Origin: Candidatus Pelagibacter communis
GTDB taxonomy: Bacteria > Pseudomonadota > Alphaproteobacteria > Pelagibacterales > Pelagibacteraceae
Direction of reading: 5' to 3'
DNA: 64,000 nt
Assembly: GCF_001179985.1 (NCBI RefSeq)
Contig: NZ_CVSI01000073.1
Span: 29,997 to 93,996 of the forward strand
This document shows, one piece after another, positions 1 through 9,006 of the stretch; positions within the stretch are counted from its first letter, which is position 1, and each line of letters starts with the position of its first letter. Position numbers and translations under genes: made by a program. The notes beneath the pieces were generated by a model. That model saw nothing but the letters and a program-made list of their open reading frames with translations. It was not told the origin of the DNA and searched no databases.

Positions 1-1295
1 CAGGATGTTATTGCAGCAATTAAAATTGAGCCATCTTGGATTTCAAAATCTGAGTTATTAACTTTTGTTTTTAAAAAAACTTCTCTATTCGTGTATTTTT
101 TAAAATTTTCTATAAAATTCTTTGAAGCATCTGTGAGTAAAACTTTATCCTGAGGTCTTTTAGGTCCAGATATGGTTGGAACTACAGTTGACATATCTAA
201 AGATAAAGTATCACTAAATTCTATGTCACTACTAGCCCAAAGACCCTGTTCAATTGCATATTTCTTTACTATTTCTACTTGAGTTTTATCTCTTCCTGAG
301 AATTCTAAATATTTTAGAGTTTCCTCATCAATTGGAAAAAATCCACAAGTTGCTCCATACTCAGGTGCCATATTAGCTATAGTCGCTCTATCTGCTAAAG
401 TTAAATTTTTTAAACCTTCTCCATAAAATTCAACAAATTTACCAACTACTCCTTTATCTCTTAACATTTTTACAACTGTAAGAACTAAATCTGTGGCTGT
501 AGTACCCTCTGGAAGTTTATTTTTAACTTCGAATCCAACTACTTCAGGTATTAACATAGAAATAGGTTGGCCAAGCATACCTGCCTCTGCCTCAATACCA
601 CCAACACCCCATCCTAAAACTGATAAACCATTTACCATTGTTGTGTGACTATCAGTTCCAACAAGAGTATCAGGAAATATGTATTCCTGATCATTAAATT
701 TTTCCATCCAAACAACTTTTGACAAATATTCTAGGTTTACCTGATGACAAATGCCTGTTCCTGGAGGAACAATTCTAAAATTATTAAATGCTTGCTGACC
801 CCATTTTAGAAATGAATATCTTTCAGCGTTTCTCTGGAACTCAATTTCTACATTTTCTTTTAGAGAATTTAACGTTGAGTATTTATCAACCTGAACTGAG
901 TGATCTATTACAAGATCTACTGATGATAACGGATTTATTTTATTTGGATCTTTATTTTTCTCTTTGACCGCTTCTCTCATGGCTGCTAAGTCAGCTACTG
1001 CTGGTATACCAGTATAGTCTTGTAGTAAAACTCTTGCAGGTCTGTAGGCTATTTCAGTATCTGATTTTTTATTTTTAAGCCACAATTCTAGTGCTAGAAT
1101 CTGAGATTTTGTTACTGATTTATTGTCTTCATATCTTAATAAGTTTTCTAACAGTACCTTTAAAGATTTGGGTAATTTAGATATTCCATTTAATCCATTC
1201 TTTTCAGCTAATTTTAAAGAATAATAACAGTATTCTTTACTATTAATATTTATTGTTGTTAAAGACTTAAAAGAATTTTTATTACCTGGTTTCAT
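1..1295 (-). CDS. acnA: Aconitate hydratase, N-terminal part (cut by window edge)
   Basis: TCA-cycle enzyme that isomerises citrate and isocitrate through a [4Fe-4S] cluster. I translated the open minus frame from an ATG at 1295. It gives about 431 residues of a family usually near 890 residues. Typical AcnA motifs are visible: QDYTGIPAVADLAAMR, DSHTTMVNGL with a following GWGVGGIEAEAGMLGQ, and at the edge AAITS followed by a partial codon that should be the first cluster cysteine (AITSC motif). The gene runs off the left edge, so the rest of the cluster ligands and the C-terminal swivelling domain are not seen. An imperfect inverted repeat sits just upstream of the start. The product call is secure; only completeness is unknown. 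Confidence 0.95.
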   Translation of the reverse strand, partial: MKPGNKNSFKSLTTININSKEYCYYSLKLAEKNGLNGISKLPKSLKVLLENLLRYEDNKSVTKSQILALELWLKNKKSDTEIAYRPARVLLQDYTGIPAVADLAAMREAVKEKNKDPNKINPLSSVDLVIDHSVQVDKYSTLNSLKENVEIEFQRNAERYSFLKWGQQAFNNFRIVPPGTGICHQVNLEYLSKVVWMEKFNDQEYIFPDTLVGTDSHTTMVNGLSVLGWGVGGIEAEAGMLGQPISMLIPEVVGFEVKNKLPEGTTATDLVLTVVKMLRDKGVVGKFVEFYGEGLKNLTLADRATIANMAPEYGATCGFFPIDEETLKYLEFSGRDKTQVEIVKKYAIEQGLWASSDIEFSDTLSLDMSTVVPTISGPKRPQDKVLLTDASKNFIENFKKYTNREVFLKTKVNNSDFEIQDGSILIAAITS

Positions 1296-1302
1296 ATTTA
1301 TA

Positions 1303-1330
1303 TGTGTTTAAATCGGTTCGATTTAACACA
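1303..1330 (-). promoter_or_regulatory. Imperfect inverted repeat in the acnA leader
   Basis: TGTGTTTAAATCG (1303-1315) pairs with CGATTTAACACA (1319-1330) around a 3-nt loop with one bulged T. The repeat ends 7 nt from the acnA start codon. It could be an operator for a dimeric repressor or an RNA hairpin in the leader. A weak promoter-like TTGCGA / TAAATT pair with a 16-nt spacer lies upstream on the minus strand. Function is inference. Confidence 0.4.
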
Positions 1331-1378
1331 ATTAAGCAATTTAATAAAACTATCATTTGTCGCAAAGTTACTTAATAA

Positions 1379-1720
1379 TTAAGCAATCGTTAATCCATTT
1401 TCAGTTTTTTGGGATGGATGTAATAAAACTACTTTACCATCTGAGTCGATTGCTCCAAGTATTAAAACTTGTGACACTACGCCAGCAATATTTTTTTCAG
1501 CAAAATTACAAACACCTATTACTTGCTTATTCATTAAATTTTCCTCATTATAATAATGAGTAATTTGGGCAGAAGATTGTTTAATCCCAATATCTTTTCC
1601 AAAGTCTACTTCAACCACAAGCGAGGGTTTTCTAGCTTTTTCATTTTTTTTAACTGAAATCACTGTACCAATTCTGATATCTACTTTATCAAAAATATCA
1701 TACGTTATTTGTTCTTTCAT
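1379..1720 (-). CDS. csaA: CsaA-type tRNA-binding (OB-fold) protein
   Basis: A 113-residue protein consisting of a single tRNA-binding OB-fold domain, the size expected of CsaA, a homodimeric secretion-related chaperone related to the C-terminal domain of methionyl-tRNA synthetase. Family features seen are the opening DIFDKVDIRIGTV, the VVEVDFG strand, and the QVIGVCNFAEKNIAG segment before the closing LG-L-HP region. It lies on the same strand as acnA, 83 bp upstream of it, and is divergent from argE with 27 bp between starts. The family assignment is firm. The chaperone role comes from work on Bacillus CsaA and is not shown here. Confidence 0.85.
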   Translation of the reverse strand: MKEQITYDIFDKVDIRIGTVISVKKNEKARKPSLVVEVDFGKDIGIKQSSAQITHYYNEENLMNKQVIGVCNFAEKNIAGVVSQVLILGAIDSDGKVVLLHPSQKTENGLTIA

Positions 1721-1747
1721 GAATTTAATATATAATTAATTTTATAT

Positions 1748-2932
1748 ATGAGTACAGAAAATAATTTAGATAAAACATTCAATAGTTCAGTAAAAATACT
1801 CTCTGACCTTATAGCTTTTAAATCAATTTCTGGGGAAGATAATAATACTATAATAAATTATTGTGAAAAAATTTTTAATGACTTAGGAGCAGAGTCATTT
1901 AAAATTTATGATACTGATAAAAAAAGGGTAAATCTTTTTGCTACCCTAAAATCAAAAAATAAAAATGGTAAAAAACCTATAATTTTATCTGGTCATACAG
2001 ATGTCGTCCCAGTTTCGAAAGGTTGGTCATCAGATCCTTTTATAGCTACTATAAAAGATGAAAAATTATATGGACGAGGCTCGTGTGACATGAAGGGATT
2101 TCTTGCTTGCTTACTTGCCTACGCCCCAATTTTCTCAAATTCAAATATGGATAGAGATCTTCACTTTTCATTCACATTTGATGAGGAGACAGCTTGTCAA
2201 GGTGCGCCGTTATTAATTAAAGAATTAAAAAAAAGAAATATTAAAGATGCAATTTGTGTAGTTGGCGAACCTACAAATATGAAAATTATAGATGCTCACA
2301 AGGGCTGTTACGAATACACAACTCATTTTTATGGATTAGCAGGACACGGTTCTCAACCTGATAAAGGGGTAAATGCTGTTGAGTATGCTTCTAAGTTTAT
2401 ACAAAAACTTTTAGAGATTAGAGAACATTTAAAAAATAACCCACCAAAAAATTCTATTTTTAATCCACCTCATACAACTCTTCAAATTGGTGGCATATCA
2501 GGAGGTATAGCAAGGAATGTGATTGCAGATAAATGTAAAGTTGATTGGGAACTAAGACCTGTTGTAAAAAAAGATGGTGAATTTGTAAATAGTGAAATTG
2601 ATAAATTTATTAATAAGAAATTGTTACCTGAAATGAAAAAAACTTATTCTGGTTCCAAAATTGAAAAAGAAATTATCGGAGAAATAGTTGGTTTTGATAG
2701 AGAGGAAAAATCTGATGCATGTGAACTTGTTTCGAGTATTACAGGTGATAATTCAAGAAATGTTGTATCGTTTGGAACTGAAGCGGGTTTATTTCAAGAA
2801 ATAGGAATTAGTACTGTAGTGTGTGGTCCTGGATCAATTGAGCAAGCTCATAAAGTTGATGAATTTATTGAATTAAATGAGTTAAAGAAATGCTTAAAAT
2901 TTTTAGAAGGTATTAAATCTAAAGCAAATTAA
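1748..2932 (+). CDS. argE: Acetylornithine deacetylase (M20 family)
   Basis: Cytosolic zinc peptidase-like enzyme that removes the acetyl group from N-acetylornithine in arginine synthesis. At 394 residues it has normal length. Metal-site motifs of the M20 family are present in order: SGHTDVVPV (His and Asp near residue 80), YGRGSCDMKG (bridging Asp), TFDEETACQG (catalytic Glu pair), VVGEPT, and a late AHKVDEF carrying the last His. A dimerisation domain fills the middle. The start is the first ATG, 27 bp from divergent csaA. Its stop overlaps the convergent aldehyde dehydrogenase stop by 4 bp. A succinyl-diaminopimelate desuccinylase is the main alternative, but the cysteine-containing motif DEETACQGA fits ArgE better. 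Confidence 0.85.
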   Translation: MSTENNLDKTFNSSVKILSDLIAFKSISGEDNNTIINYCEKIFNDLGAESFKIYDTDKKRVNLFATLKSKNKNGKKPIILSGHTDVVPVSKGWSSDPFIATIKDEKLYGRGSCDMKGFLACLLAYAPIFSNSNMDRDLHFSFTFDEETACQGAPLLIKELKKRNIKDAICVVGEPTNMKIIDAHKGCYEYTTHFYGLAGHGSQPDKGVNAVEYASKFIQKLLEIREHLKNNPPKNSIFNPPHTTLQIGGISGGIARNVIADKCKVDWELRPVVKKDGEFVNSEIDKFINKKLLPEMKKTYSGSKIEKEIIGEIVGFDREEKSDACELVSSITGDNSRNVVSFGTEAGLFQEIGISTVVCGPGSIEQAHKVDEFIELNELKKCLKFLEGIKSKAN

Positions 2933-4362
2933 TTCCAACCGCCAACAGATTTAACTTCTAAAAATTCTAATAAACCTTCCTTACCTGCTTCTCTTCCAAT
3001 TCCTGAATGTTTAAATCCTCCAAAAGGAGCATCCACTGCTATACCAGCGCCGTTAACATCAACCATTCCAGATCTTAATTTTCTTGCTACTCGATTTGCT
3101 TTTTCTTTATCTTGAGTTTGGATATAATTTGTAAGTCCATAATCAGTATCATTAGCTATCTCAATTGCCTCCTCTTCATTTTCGAAAGGTATAATTGACA
3201 AAACAGGTCCAAAAATTTCTGTTCTTGCTATTTCCATATTATTATTGACATCAGCAAAAGCTGTAGGTTTTACAAAATATCCTTTTTCAATACCATCCGG
3301 TTTTCCAGTGCCACCAGCGATGAGTTTAGCGCCTTCATCAATTCCTTTTTGAATTAATGATTGAATTTTTTTATATTGAATTTCTGAAACAACTGGACCA
3401 ATGTGCTCTCCCTCTTTAGTAGGATCACCAACTTTCATTTCGTTTGCAAATTGTTTCACTCTCTCGACTGCTTGTGCATACATACTTTTTTCGACTAACA
3501 TTCTTGTTGGTGCATTACACGATTGACCAGAATTTCTAAAACATCTGAGAGCTCCTCTTTCAATTGCTTTAGGATCTGCATCTTTAAATATTATATTAGC
3601 ACCTTTCCCACCTAGTTCGAGACTAACCCTTTTAAAATCTTTTGCAGCATTTTGTGATATTAATGCACCAGCCCTAGTTGACCCGGTAAAAGAAATCATA
3701 TTTATGTCTGGGTGACTTGTAAGCGCATCACCTGTGCTTGCTCCATCTCCATTGACTAAATTAAAAACGCCTTTTGGAAATTTAGCTTCATGAATTAATT
3801 CAGCAAGTATCATTGCTGATAGGGGTGCCACCTCCGATGGCTTAAGAACCATTGTGCAGCCAGATGCTATTGCTGGCATAACTTTCAAACAGGTTTGATT
3901 CATGGGCCAGTTCCAAGGAGTAATCAAAGCACACACTCCTTTAGGTTCGTAAATTATTCTTTGATTTTTTGCATGTTCACCTAAAGGTTTTTCAAAGTTA
4001 AATTCTTTCAAATATCTTATAAATGTTTTTATATGTGCAGCTCCAGTACCAGCCTGAAGTTTAGTTGCAAAATCTTTTGGTGCACCCATTTCCAATGTGA
4101 TTGCCTCCGCAATATCTGCCCATCTTTTTTTATAAAGCTCATATAATTTCTCTAATGGAGCTAGTCTTTCCTCTTTTGTTGAGAACGCCCAAGTTCTAAA
4201 AGCTGTTTTAGCAGATAGAACGGCTTCATTAACATCATCTTTATTTCCTAAAGATATCTTTGCACAAACATCCTCTGTTGCGGGATTTATTATATCAATT
4301 GTTTGGCTACTTTTAGGATTAACCCACTCTCCATTGATATAGAATTTTTTTTTATCTAACAT
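2929..4362 (-). CDS. NAD(P)-dependent aldehyde dehydrogenase
   Basis: Oxidises an aldehyde to the acid; 477 residues, standard ALDH superfamily length. It shows TPWNWPMNQ in the cofactor site, FTGSTRAG, the ELGGKGANIIF motif with the general-base Glu, and GQSCNAPTR with the catalytic Cys near residue 285, then EIFGPVLSI near the C-terminus. It lies 14 bp downstream of the ureohydrolase gene on the same strand, so it is probably cotranscribed. An inferred role is oxidation of a guanidino- or amino-butyraldehyde from polyamine or agmatine breakdown. The exact substrate cannot be read from sequence. Confidence 0.85.
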   Translation of the reverse strand: MLDKKKFYINGEWVNPKSSQTIDIINPATEDVCAKISLGNKDDVNEAVLSAKTAFRTWAFSTKEERLAPLEKLYELYKKRWADIAEAITLEMGAPKDFATKLQAGTGAAHIKTFIRYLKEFNFEKPLGEHAKNQRIIYEPKGVCALITPWNWPMNQTCLKVMPAIASGCTMVLKPSEVAPLSAMILAELIHEAKFPKGVFNLVNGDGASTGDALTSHPDINMISFTGSTRAGALISQNAAKDFKRVSLELGGKGANIIFKDADPKAIERGALRCFRNSGQSCNAPTRMLVEKSMYAQAVERVKQFANEMKVGDPTKEGEHIGPVVSEIQYKKIQSLIQKGIDEGAKLIAGGTGKPDGIEKGYFVKPTAFADVNNNMEIARTEIFGPVLSIIPFENEEEAIEIANDTDYGLTNYIQTQDKEKANRVARKLRSGMVDVNGAGIAVDAPFGGFKHSGIGREAGKEGLLEFLEVKSVGGWN

Positions 4363-4376
4363 GAAAAGAAATTAAC

Positions 4377-5339
4377 TTATCCTTTAACTTTTGCAAATAA
4401 ATTAGTCAGCTCGTAAATTATAGTCGCTGCAGCCAAAGATGTAACCTCTGCATGATCATATGCCGGTGATACTTCAACAACGTCTGCTGATATTAATTTT
4501 AATCCTGATAATCCTCTAATAACATTAACCATTTCTCTTGTGGACATACCAGCTATCTCAGGTGTCCCTGTGCCTGGAGCAAAAGCAGGATCTAATACAT
4601 CTATATCAATCGAGAGATACAATGGATTATTACCCACTCTTTTTCTTATTCTACTTACTATTTTATCAATTCCCTCAGTTTGAAACTCATCACAATGAAT
4701 AATTTTAAAACCAAAACTTTCGTCGTTTTTTAAATCGTCTCTGCTGTATAAAGGACCTCTAATTCCAACGTGCATGGATGCATCATCAAGAAATAAACCT
4801 TCTTCTCTTGCCCTTCTAAAAGGAGTCCCATGAGTAAATGGTGCACCCATATAAGTATCCCAGGTATCAAGGTGAGCATCAAAGTGTACTAAAGCTACAG
4901 GCCCCTCATTAATTTTATTTACTGCTCTAAGGAGTGGAAATGCAATTGTATGATCACCTCCCATGCTAATAATGCCACCTGTTTGTTTTAAAAGATCGAG
5001 AGCTCCGTTTTCTATTTGATGTATAGCCTCTTTTATATTGAATGGATTACAGGTTATATCTCCTGCATCTGCAACTTGTTGAACTTTAAATGGTTCAACA
5101 TCATAATCTGGGTGGTAATTTGTTCTTAAATGTCTAGATGCTTGTCTAATACTTTGTGGTCCAAATCTTGCACCAGGTCTATAACTTGTTCCTGCATCAA
5201 AAGGAATTCCTACAATTGCTACATCGCAACCTTCCACATCTCTAAGTTCTGGCAATCTTGCAAATGTACTTGGTCCTGCAAACCTTGGTACAATTGTCCC
5301 GCTTACCGGTTGAATTGTATCTTTATTTTTTTTCTTCAT
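4377..5339 (-). CDS. speB: Agmatinase-family ureohydrolase
   Basis: A binuclear manganese enzyme that splits urea from a guanidino compound. It has 320 residues and all the arginase/agmatinase metal motifs: GGDHTIAFP, VHFDAHLDTWD and SIDIDVLDPAF. Agmatinase is the usual annotation. Guanidinobutyrase and guanidinopropionase have the same fold, and the neighbouring aldehyde dehydrogenase would fit either polyamine or guanidinobutyrate degradation. The substrate-specificity loop (HVGIRGPLYSRDD) does not decide this by eye. It is probably the first gene of a two-gene operon; no obvious regulator lies beside it. Confidence 0.85.
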   Translation of the reverse strand: MKKKNKDTIQPVSGTIVPRFAGPSTFARLPELRDVEGCDVAIVGIPFDAGTSYRPGARFGPQSIRQASRHLRTNYHPDYDVEPFKVQQVADAGDITCNPFNIKEAIHQIENGALDLLKQTGGIISMGGDHTIAFPLLRAVNKINEGPVALVHFDAHLDTWDTYMGAPFTHGTPFRRAREEGLFLDDASMHVGIRGPLYSRDDLKNDESFGFKIIHCDEFQTEGIDKIVSRIRKRVGNNPLYLSIDIDVLDPAFAPGTGTPEIAGMSTREMVNVIRGLSGLKLISADVVEVSPAYDHAEVTSLAAATIIYELTNLFAKVKG

Positions 5340-5390
5340 TTATTTAATCTAACATATAATATTTGATTAAAGTATAATCATAATTTTCCA

Positions 5391-6128
5391 ATGAAGTTAA
5401 ACTTTTACATAATTTTGCTATTATTATTATCATTTGTAGTTAAAGCTGACCAAATTTTTGAACTAATAAAGATACCTAATTTAACTTTACATAAATTGGA
5501 AAATAAAAACTCATTAGCATTCTTAAAGCCTACAAAAGATTTTTTTGTTGGTTCAAGTTCTGAGAATGTAAGTTGTAAAAAAAATCAATCTCAGAATTTT
5601 AATGGAAAGTATTTAGAGGCTCAAAAAAGTTTCAATAAATATAACGATGATTTTTTTAGAAAAATTGAATTAAAATATATTGTTCTATGTAGTGAATTAG
5701 AAATAGCAGGAATACCCTCACTTGGATTTGCTAACCCTGAAATGAAAACACTTGTTTTAAATATAAATACCAACAATTCAAATTTTGAAAGAGTATTACA
5801 TCATGAGGTTTTTCATATAATTGAACATAACTTTAATGAATATTTTTTAAATATTTCTTGGAGTGAATTAAATTCAAAAGAATTTAAATATTCAGCTTGT
5901 TCGACATGTTCTAATAACTATAGCTTAGAAAAAATTAACAATAGTAAAGGATTTGTATCTGAATACGCAAAATCAACAATGTCCGAGGATATGGCTGAAA
6001 CTTTTTCTTTTATGATGTCAGACAATAAAATAATTCAGGATATGATTAGTAAAGATGAGATACTTAATAAGAAAGTAAAAACAATTAAAAATATAGTTAA
6101 AAAAATAGATGTTAAACATCAATTTTAA
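5391..6128 (+). CDS. Secreted HExxH putative zinc metallopeptidase, unknown family
   Basis: A 245-residue protein with an N-terminal signal peptide (about residues 1-19, KLNFYIILLLLLSFVVKA). It contains HEVFH at residues 138-142, the HExxH zinc motif, followed about 60 residues later by SEDMAETFSFMM, where Glu199 or Glu203 could be the third zinc ligand of a gluzincin. Cysteines at 62, 100, 170 and 173 (a CSTC motif) suggest disulfides after export. I do not recognise the family. It lies 2 bp before the cyclophilin gene on the same strand, hinting at a periplasmic protein-quality role. The peptidase call is inference from the motif arrangement. Confidence 0.6.
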   Translation: MKLNFYIILLLLLSFVVKADQIFELIKIPNLTLHKLENKNSLAFLKPTKDFFVGSSSENVSCKKNQSQNFNGKYLEAQKSFNKYNDDFFRKIELKYIVLCSELEIAGIPSLGFANPEMKTLVLNINTNNSNFERVLHHEVFHIIEHNFNEYFLNISWSELNSKEFKYSACSTCSNNYSLEKINNSKGFVSEYAKSTMSEDMAETFSFMMSDNKIIQDMISKDEILNKKVKTIKNIVKKIDVKHQF

Positions 6129-6130
6129 AA

Positions 6131-6784
6131 ATGTTAAAGAAAATTAAACAAACAAAATCTGAAAAATTATTACTAATTTTTTTAATTTTACTTGCAATGT
6201 TTTCCTTAATTTCTTTTACTTTAATTAAAAATAAATGTTTGTTTGTTGAGAAAGTAAACCTCACAAAACTAAATTTTAATAATCCTGAAAATATCGTTAT
6301 ATTAAATGTTCCATGTGGCAATGTTGTAATCGAACTTTTTCCAAATATTTCACCAAATTCAGTCGAAAGATTTAAAAAGCTAGTTAAAAAAAAAGAATAT
6401 GACAATGTTGCATTTCACAGAGTTGTTGAAAATTTTTTAGTGCAAGCAGGAGATCTCGAATTTGGTAAAAAAGATAATATAAATTATACTTATATAGGTA
6501 GTGGAAGATCGAAATACGGTTTAATTAAACCAGAAACAAATAAACCATTTAAATTTAAAAGAGGTACAGTAGCTTTTGCAAAAAGTAAAAGTGGGAATGC
6601 AGAAGATAGTGAATTTTTTATCCTTTTGGCTGACGCCTTTTTGTTTGAGGGTGAATACACTCCTTTAGGAAGAGTTGTTAATGGTATTTCTGCTTTAGAA
6701 AAGATTAAATTTAATGATCAATCTGAATATGTTTTAAGACCAGATTTTATTAATTCTCTAAAAATGTTTTCTGATATCAATTAA
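6131..6784 (+). CDS. Membrane-anchored cyclophilin-type peptidyl-prolyl isomerase
   Basis: Catalyses proline cis-trans isomerisation during protein folding. The 217-residue product begins with a hydrophobic segment (about 17-36), probably an uncleaved anchor or signal peptide, then a cyclophilin domain: VVIELFPNISPNSVERF, FHRVVENFLVQAGD and GTVAFAKS. The usual S-Q-F-F-I segment reads DSEFFILL. The catalytic Arg is in FHRVV. The domain would therefore sit in the periplasm. It follows the HExxH protein by 2 bp, and its 3' end overlaps the convergent beta-oxidation gene by 8 bp. The fold assignment is secure; whether it is anchored or released is uncertain. Confidence 0.85.
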   Translation: MLKKIKQTKSEKLLLIFLILLAMFSLISFTLIKNKCLFVEKVNLTKLNFNNPENIVILNVPCGNVVIELFPNISPNSVERFKKLVKKKEYDNVAFHRVVENFLVQAGDLEFGKKDNINYTYIGSGRSKYGLIKPETNKPFKFKRGTVAFAKSKSGNAEDSEFFILLADAFLFEGEYTPLGRVVNGISALEKIKFNDQSEYVLRPDFINSLKMFSDIN

Positions 6785-8999
6785 CTAGTGGCTTTCCAGT
6801 AGCTAAGGTATGTCTTATTCTATCTTTGGTCTTATCTGTTTCAATTAAGTTCATGAATGATGCAAGCTCTAACTGGTATAAGTTATCCTCAGTTAATAAT
6901 CTATCTGAAGTAGTATCTCCACCGCTCAAGACATTTGCAAGTTCTGTTCCTACTTTCATGCCATGATCTAATATTACTTTTTCATTATAAAGTTTTTCCA
7001 GCACCTTAATCATTTTCTCTTTTAATGGTTTTCCTGATAATTTAAATGTACATTCAGTTGGAGATTCAAAATTTTGATTTTGATCTATTATTTTTTTTGA
7101 CTCGGAAAAAAGACTATTTCTATTCATTATTTTTTTATCTTCGGGTTTTAGATATTTCAAAGGCTCGGCTTCAATTGGGGAGGTGGCAGTTTTCCCATAA
7201 CCAATAATATCAAAAACTTTTAACGGTGCAAAGTCAGGATCACTTTTTGCCTCAGAAGTTTGTGACCATCTCCATAACATTTCTTTACATCCACCTCCAG
7301 CTGGAACAAGTCCGACCATGGTTTCAACTAATCCAACTACTATATTTGTATGGGATGCAACAAAATTACTTTGTACTAAAACTTCAAATCCTCCACCCAA
7401 AGTAAGACCAGATGGAGCTGATACCACTGGATATTTTGAATATTTTAATTCCTTGCAGGTATCTTGAAAATATTTAATAAATTTTTCTATTGATTTATAA
7501 TCATTTTTTTCTGCAAAGTTCATAGTGTAACTAAGATTTACACCTGCAGAAAATTGCATACTTTCATTAATTACTATTAATGGTTTATCAGTTGCTTTTT
7601 TAAGTGCATCCATAGAGTCGTAATCTAATGCGCAAGCCTTTGTAGTAAATTCAACAATATTGAAGTCTTTAAATCTATATATTTCAGCTGACTTATTTTT
7701 ATCCGTTTTTATTGCCTTGGGTTTTACTTTTCCTAAAGTTTCAATATCAGTATATAATTGTCTAGAACCATAAAAATTCTCATCTTTTGTTTTTGATAAA
7801 TTTTCTAGAAAGGCGTTATTTTTGAAGTCGTCTATTCGATTAAAAAATTCATTAACTCCAATAGATTTAAGCATCTCGAAAGGACCAATAGCCCAATTAA
7901 ATCCTAGTCTCATTGCTTCATCAATGTCATTGAATTTATCTGTAATACCTGGAACTAATGATGATGCATATTTGATTATTTTTGATATGACTGACCAAGA
8001 ATATTCGCCGTATTTGTCTTTTCTATTAATTAGTTCTTTTAGATTTACAGTATCAATCCCCATGTCTATTTTTTTAGATGGAGAATAATCGCCTGATTCT
8101 AAATTTATAGCCTCTAATATTTTTTGATTATTTTCTTTATTCATTCGATAGAAACCGCCCTTGCCTTTCCTTCCTGTATACCCAGTCTCAATTAATTTTT
8201 TTACTAAAGGTATTTCTTTAGCAACTTCTTGAAATGGATCTTGCTCAGGAAGCTCTTTTATAAAACTTTTTAATACATCGGCCATAAGGTCTATTCCGAT
8301 TAGATCATATAAACCAAAAACACCTGTTTTTGGAATACCCATTGGTCTTCCAAAAACAGCATCAGCTTCTTCAATTGATAATTTCATTTTGAATGCTTCA
8401 GTCATAGCTACTTGCATTGCATAAACACCTATTCTATTTCCAAGAAAACCAGGTGTATCATTACAGACGATTGCACCTTTGCCTAATTCATTTTCACAAA
8501 ATCTTTTTAAAGAATCTATTTTTTTTAAATCGTTATTTTCGTTTTTGACAATCTCTAAAAGTCCCATGTATCTAACAGGATTAAAGAAGTGTGTTATACA
8601 AAAATCTTTTTTTTCATCATCAGTTAAGTGTTCTGATAAAATTTTTATAGGAATTGAGGATGTATTAGAAGATACAATTGCACCTGATTTTCTATTTTTA
8701 AATATTTTATCATATATTTTGTGTTTTATATCTATTCTTTCAACAACAGCTTCCACAATCCAATCAGCTTCTTTAACTACATCAAAATCATCCTCGATGT
8801 TGCCAACTTTAATATTATCAATTTTTTTTTTGTCGATTAAAAGTGGCGGTCTAGATTTAAAAATTCTTTCTTTAGCCTTTGTGCTAATATCTGTTGATAG
8901 ATCTAAAAGAGTAACGGGAACATTGGCATTACATAGATGTGCAGCTATTCCACTACCCATAGTACCAGATCCAATGATGACAACACTTTTAATTTGCAT
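6777..8999 (-). CDS. 3-hydroxyacyl-CoA dehydrogenase / enoyl-CoA hydratase fusion
   Basis: A bifunctional fatty-acid beta-oxidation protein of 740 residues. The N-terminal NAD-binding domain begins VVIIGSGTMGSGIAAHLC, followed by hydroxyacyl-CoA dehydrogenase C-terminal domains (HFFNPV, TPGFLGNRIG; a second helical repeat near 310-400). The C-terminal third is a crotonase-fold hydratase domain (SAPSGLTLGGGFEVL and GLVPAGGGCKEML). This order, dehydrogenase then hydratase, is the reverse of E. coli FadB and matches the FadN/YusL-type arrangement. It starts 7 bp after the potC stop, so it may be read through from the transporter operon. No thiolase gene is adjacent in this window. Confidence 0.88.
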   Translation of the reverse strand: MQIKSVVIIGSGTMGSGIAAHLCNANVPVTLLDLSTDISTKAKERIFKSRPPLLIDKKKIDNIKVGNIEDDFDVVKEADWIVEAVVERIDIKHKIYDKIFKNRKSGAIVSSNTSSIPIKILSEHLTDDEKKDFCITHFFNPVRYMGLLEIVKNENNDLKKIDSLKRFCENELGKGAIVCNDTPGFLGNRIGVYAMQVAMTEAFKMKLSIEEADAVFGRPMGIPKTGVFGLYDLIGIDLMADVLKSFIKELPEQDPFQEVAKEIPLVKKLIETGYTGRKGKGGFYRMNKENNQKILEAINLESGDYSPSKKIDMGIDTVNLKELINRKDKYGEYSWSVISKIIKYASSLVPGITDKFNDIDEAMRLGFNWAIGPFEMLKSIGVNEFFNRIDDFKNNAFLENLSKTKDENFYGSRQLYTDIETLGKVKPKAIKTDKNKSAEIYRFKDFNIVEFTTKACALDYDSMDALKKATDKPLIVINESMQFSAGVNLSYTMNFAEKNDYKSIEKFIKYFQDTCKELKYSKYPVVSAPSGLTLGGGFEVLVQSNFVASHTNIVVGLVETMVGLVPAGGGCKEMLWRWSQTSEAKSDPDFAPLKVFDIIGYGKTATSPIEAEPLKYLKPEDKKIMNRNSLFSESKKIIDQNQNFESPTECTFKLSGKPLKEKMIKVLEKLYNEKVILDHGMKVGTELANVLSGGDTTSDRLLTEDNLYQLELASFMNLIETDKTKDRIRHTLATGKPLVN

Positions 9000-9006
9000 T
9001 TATTTT

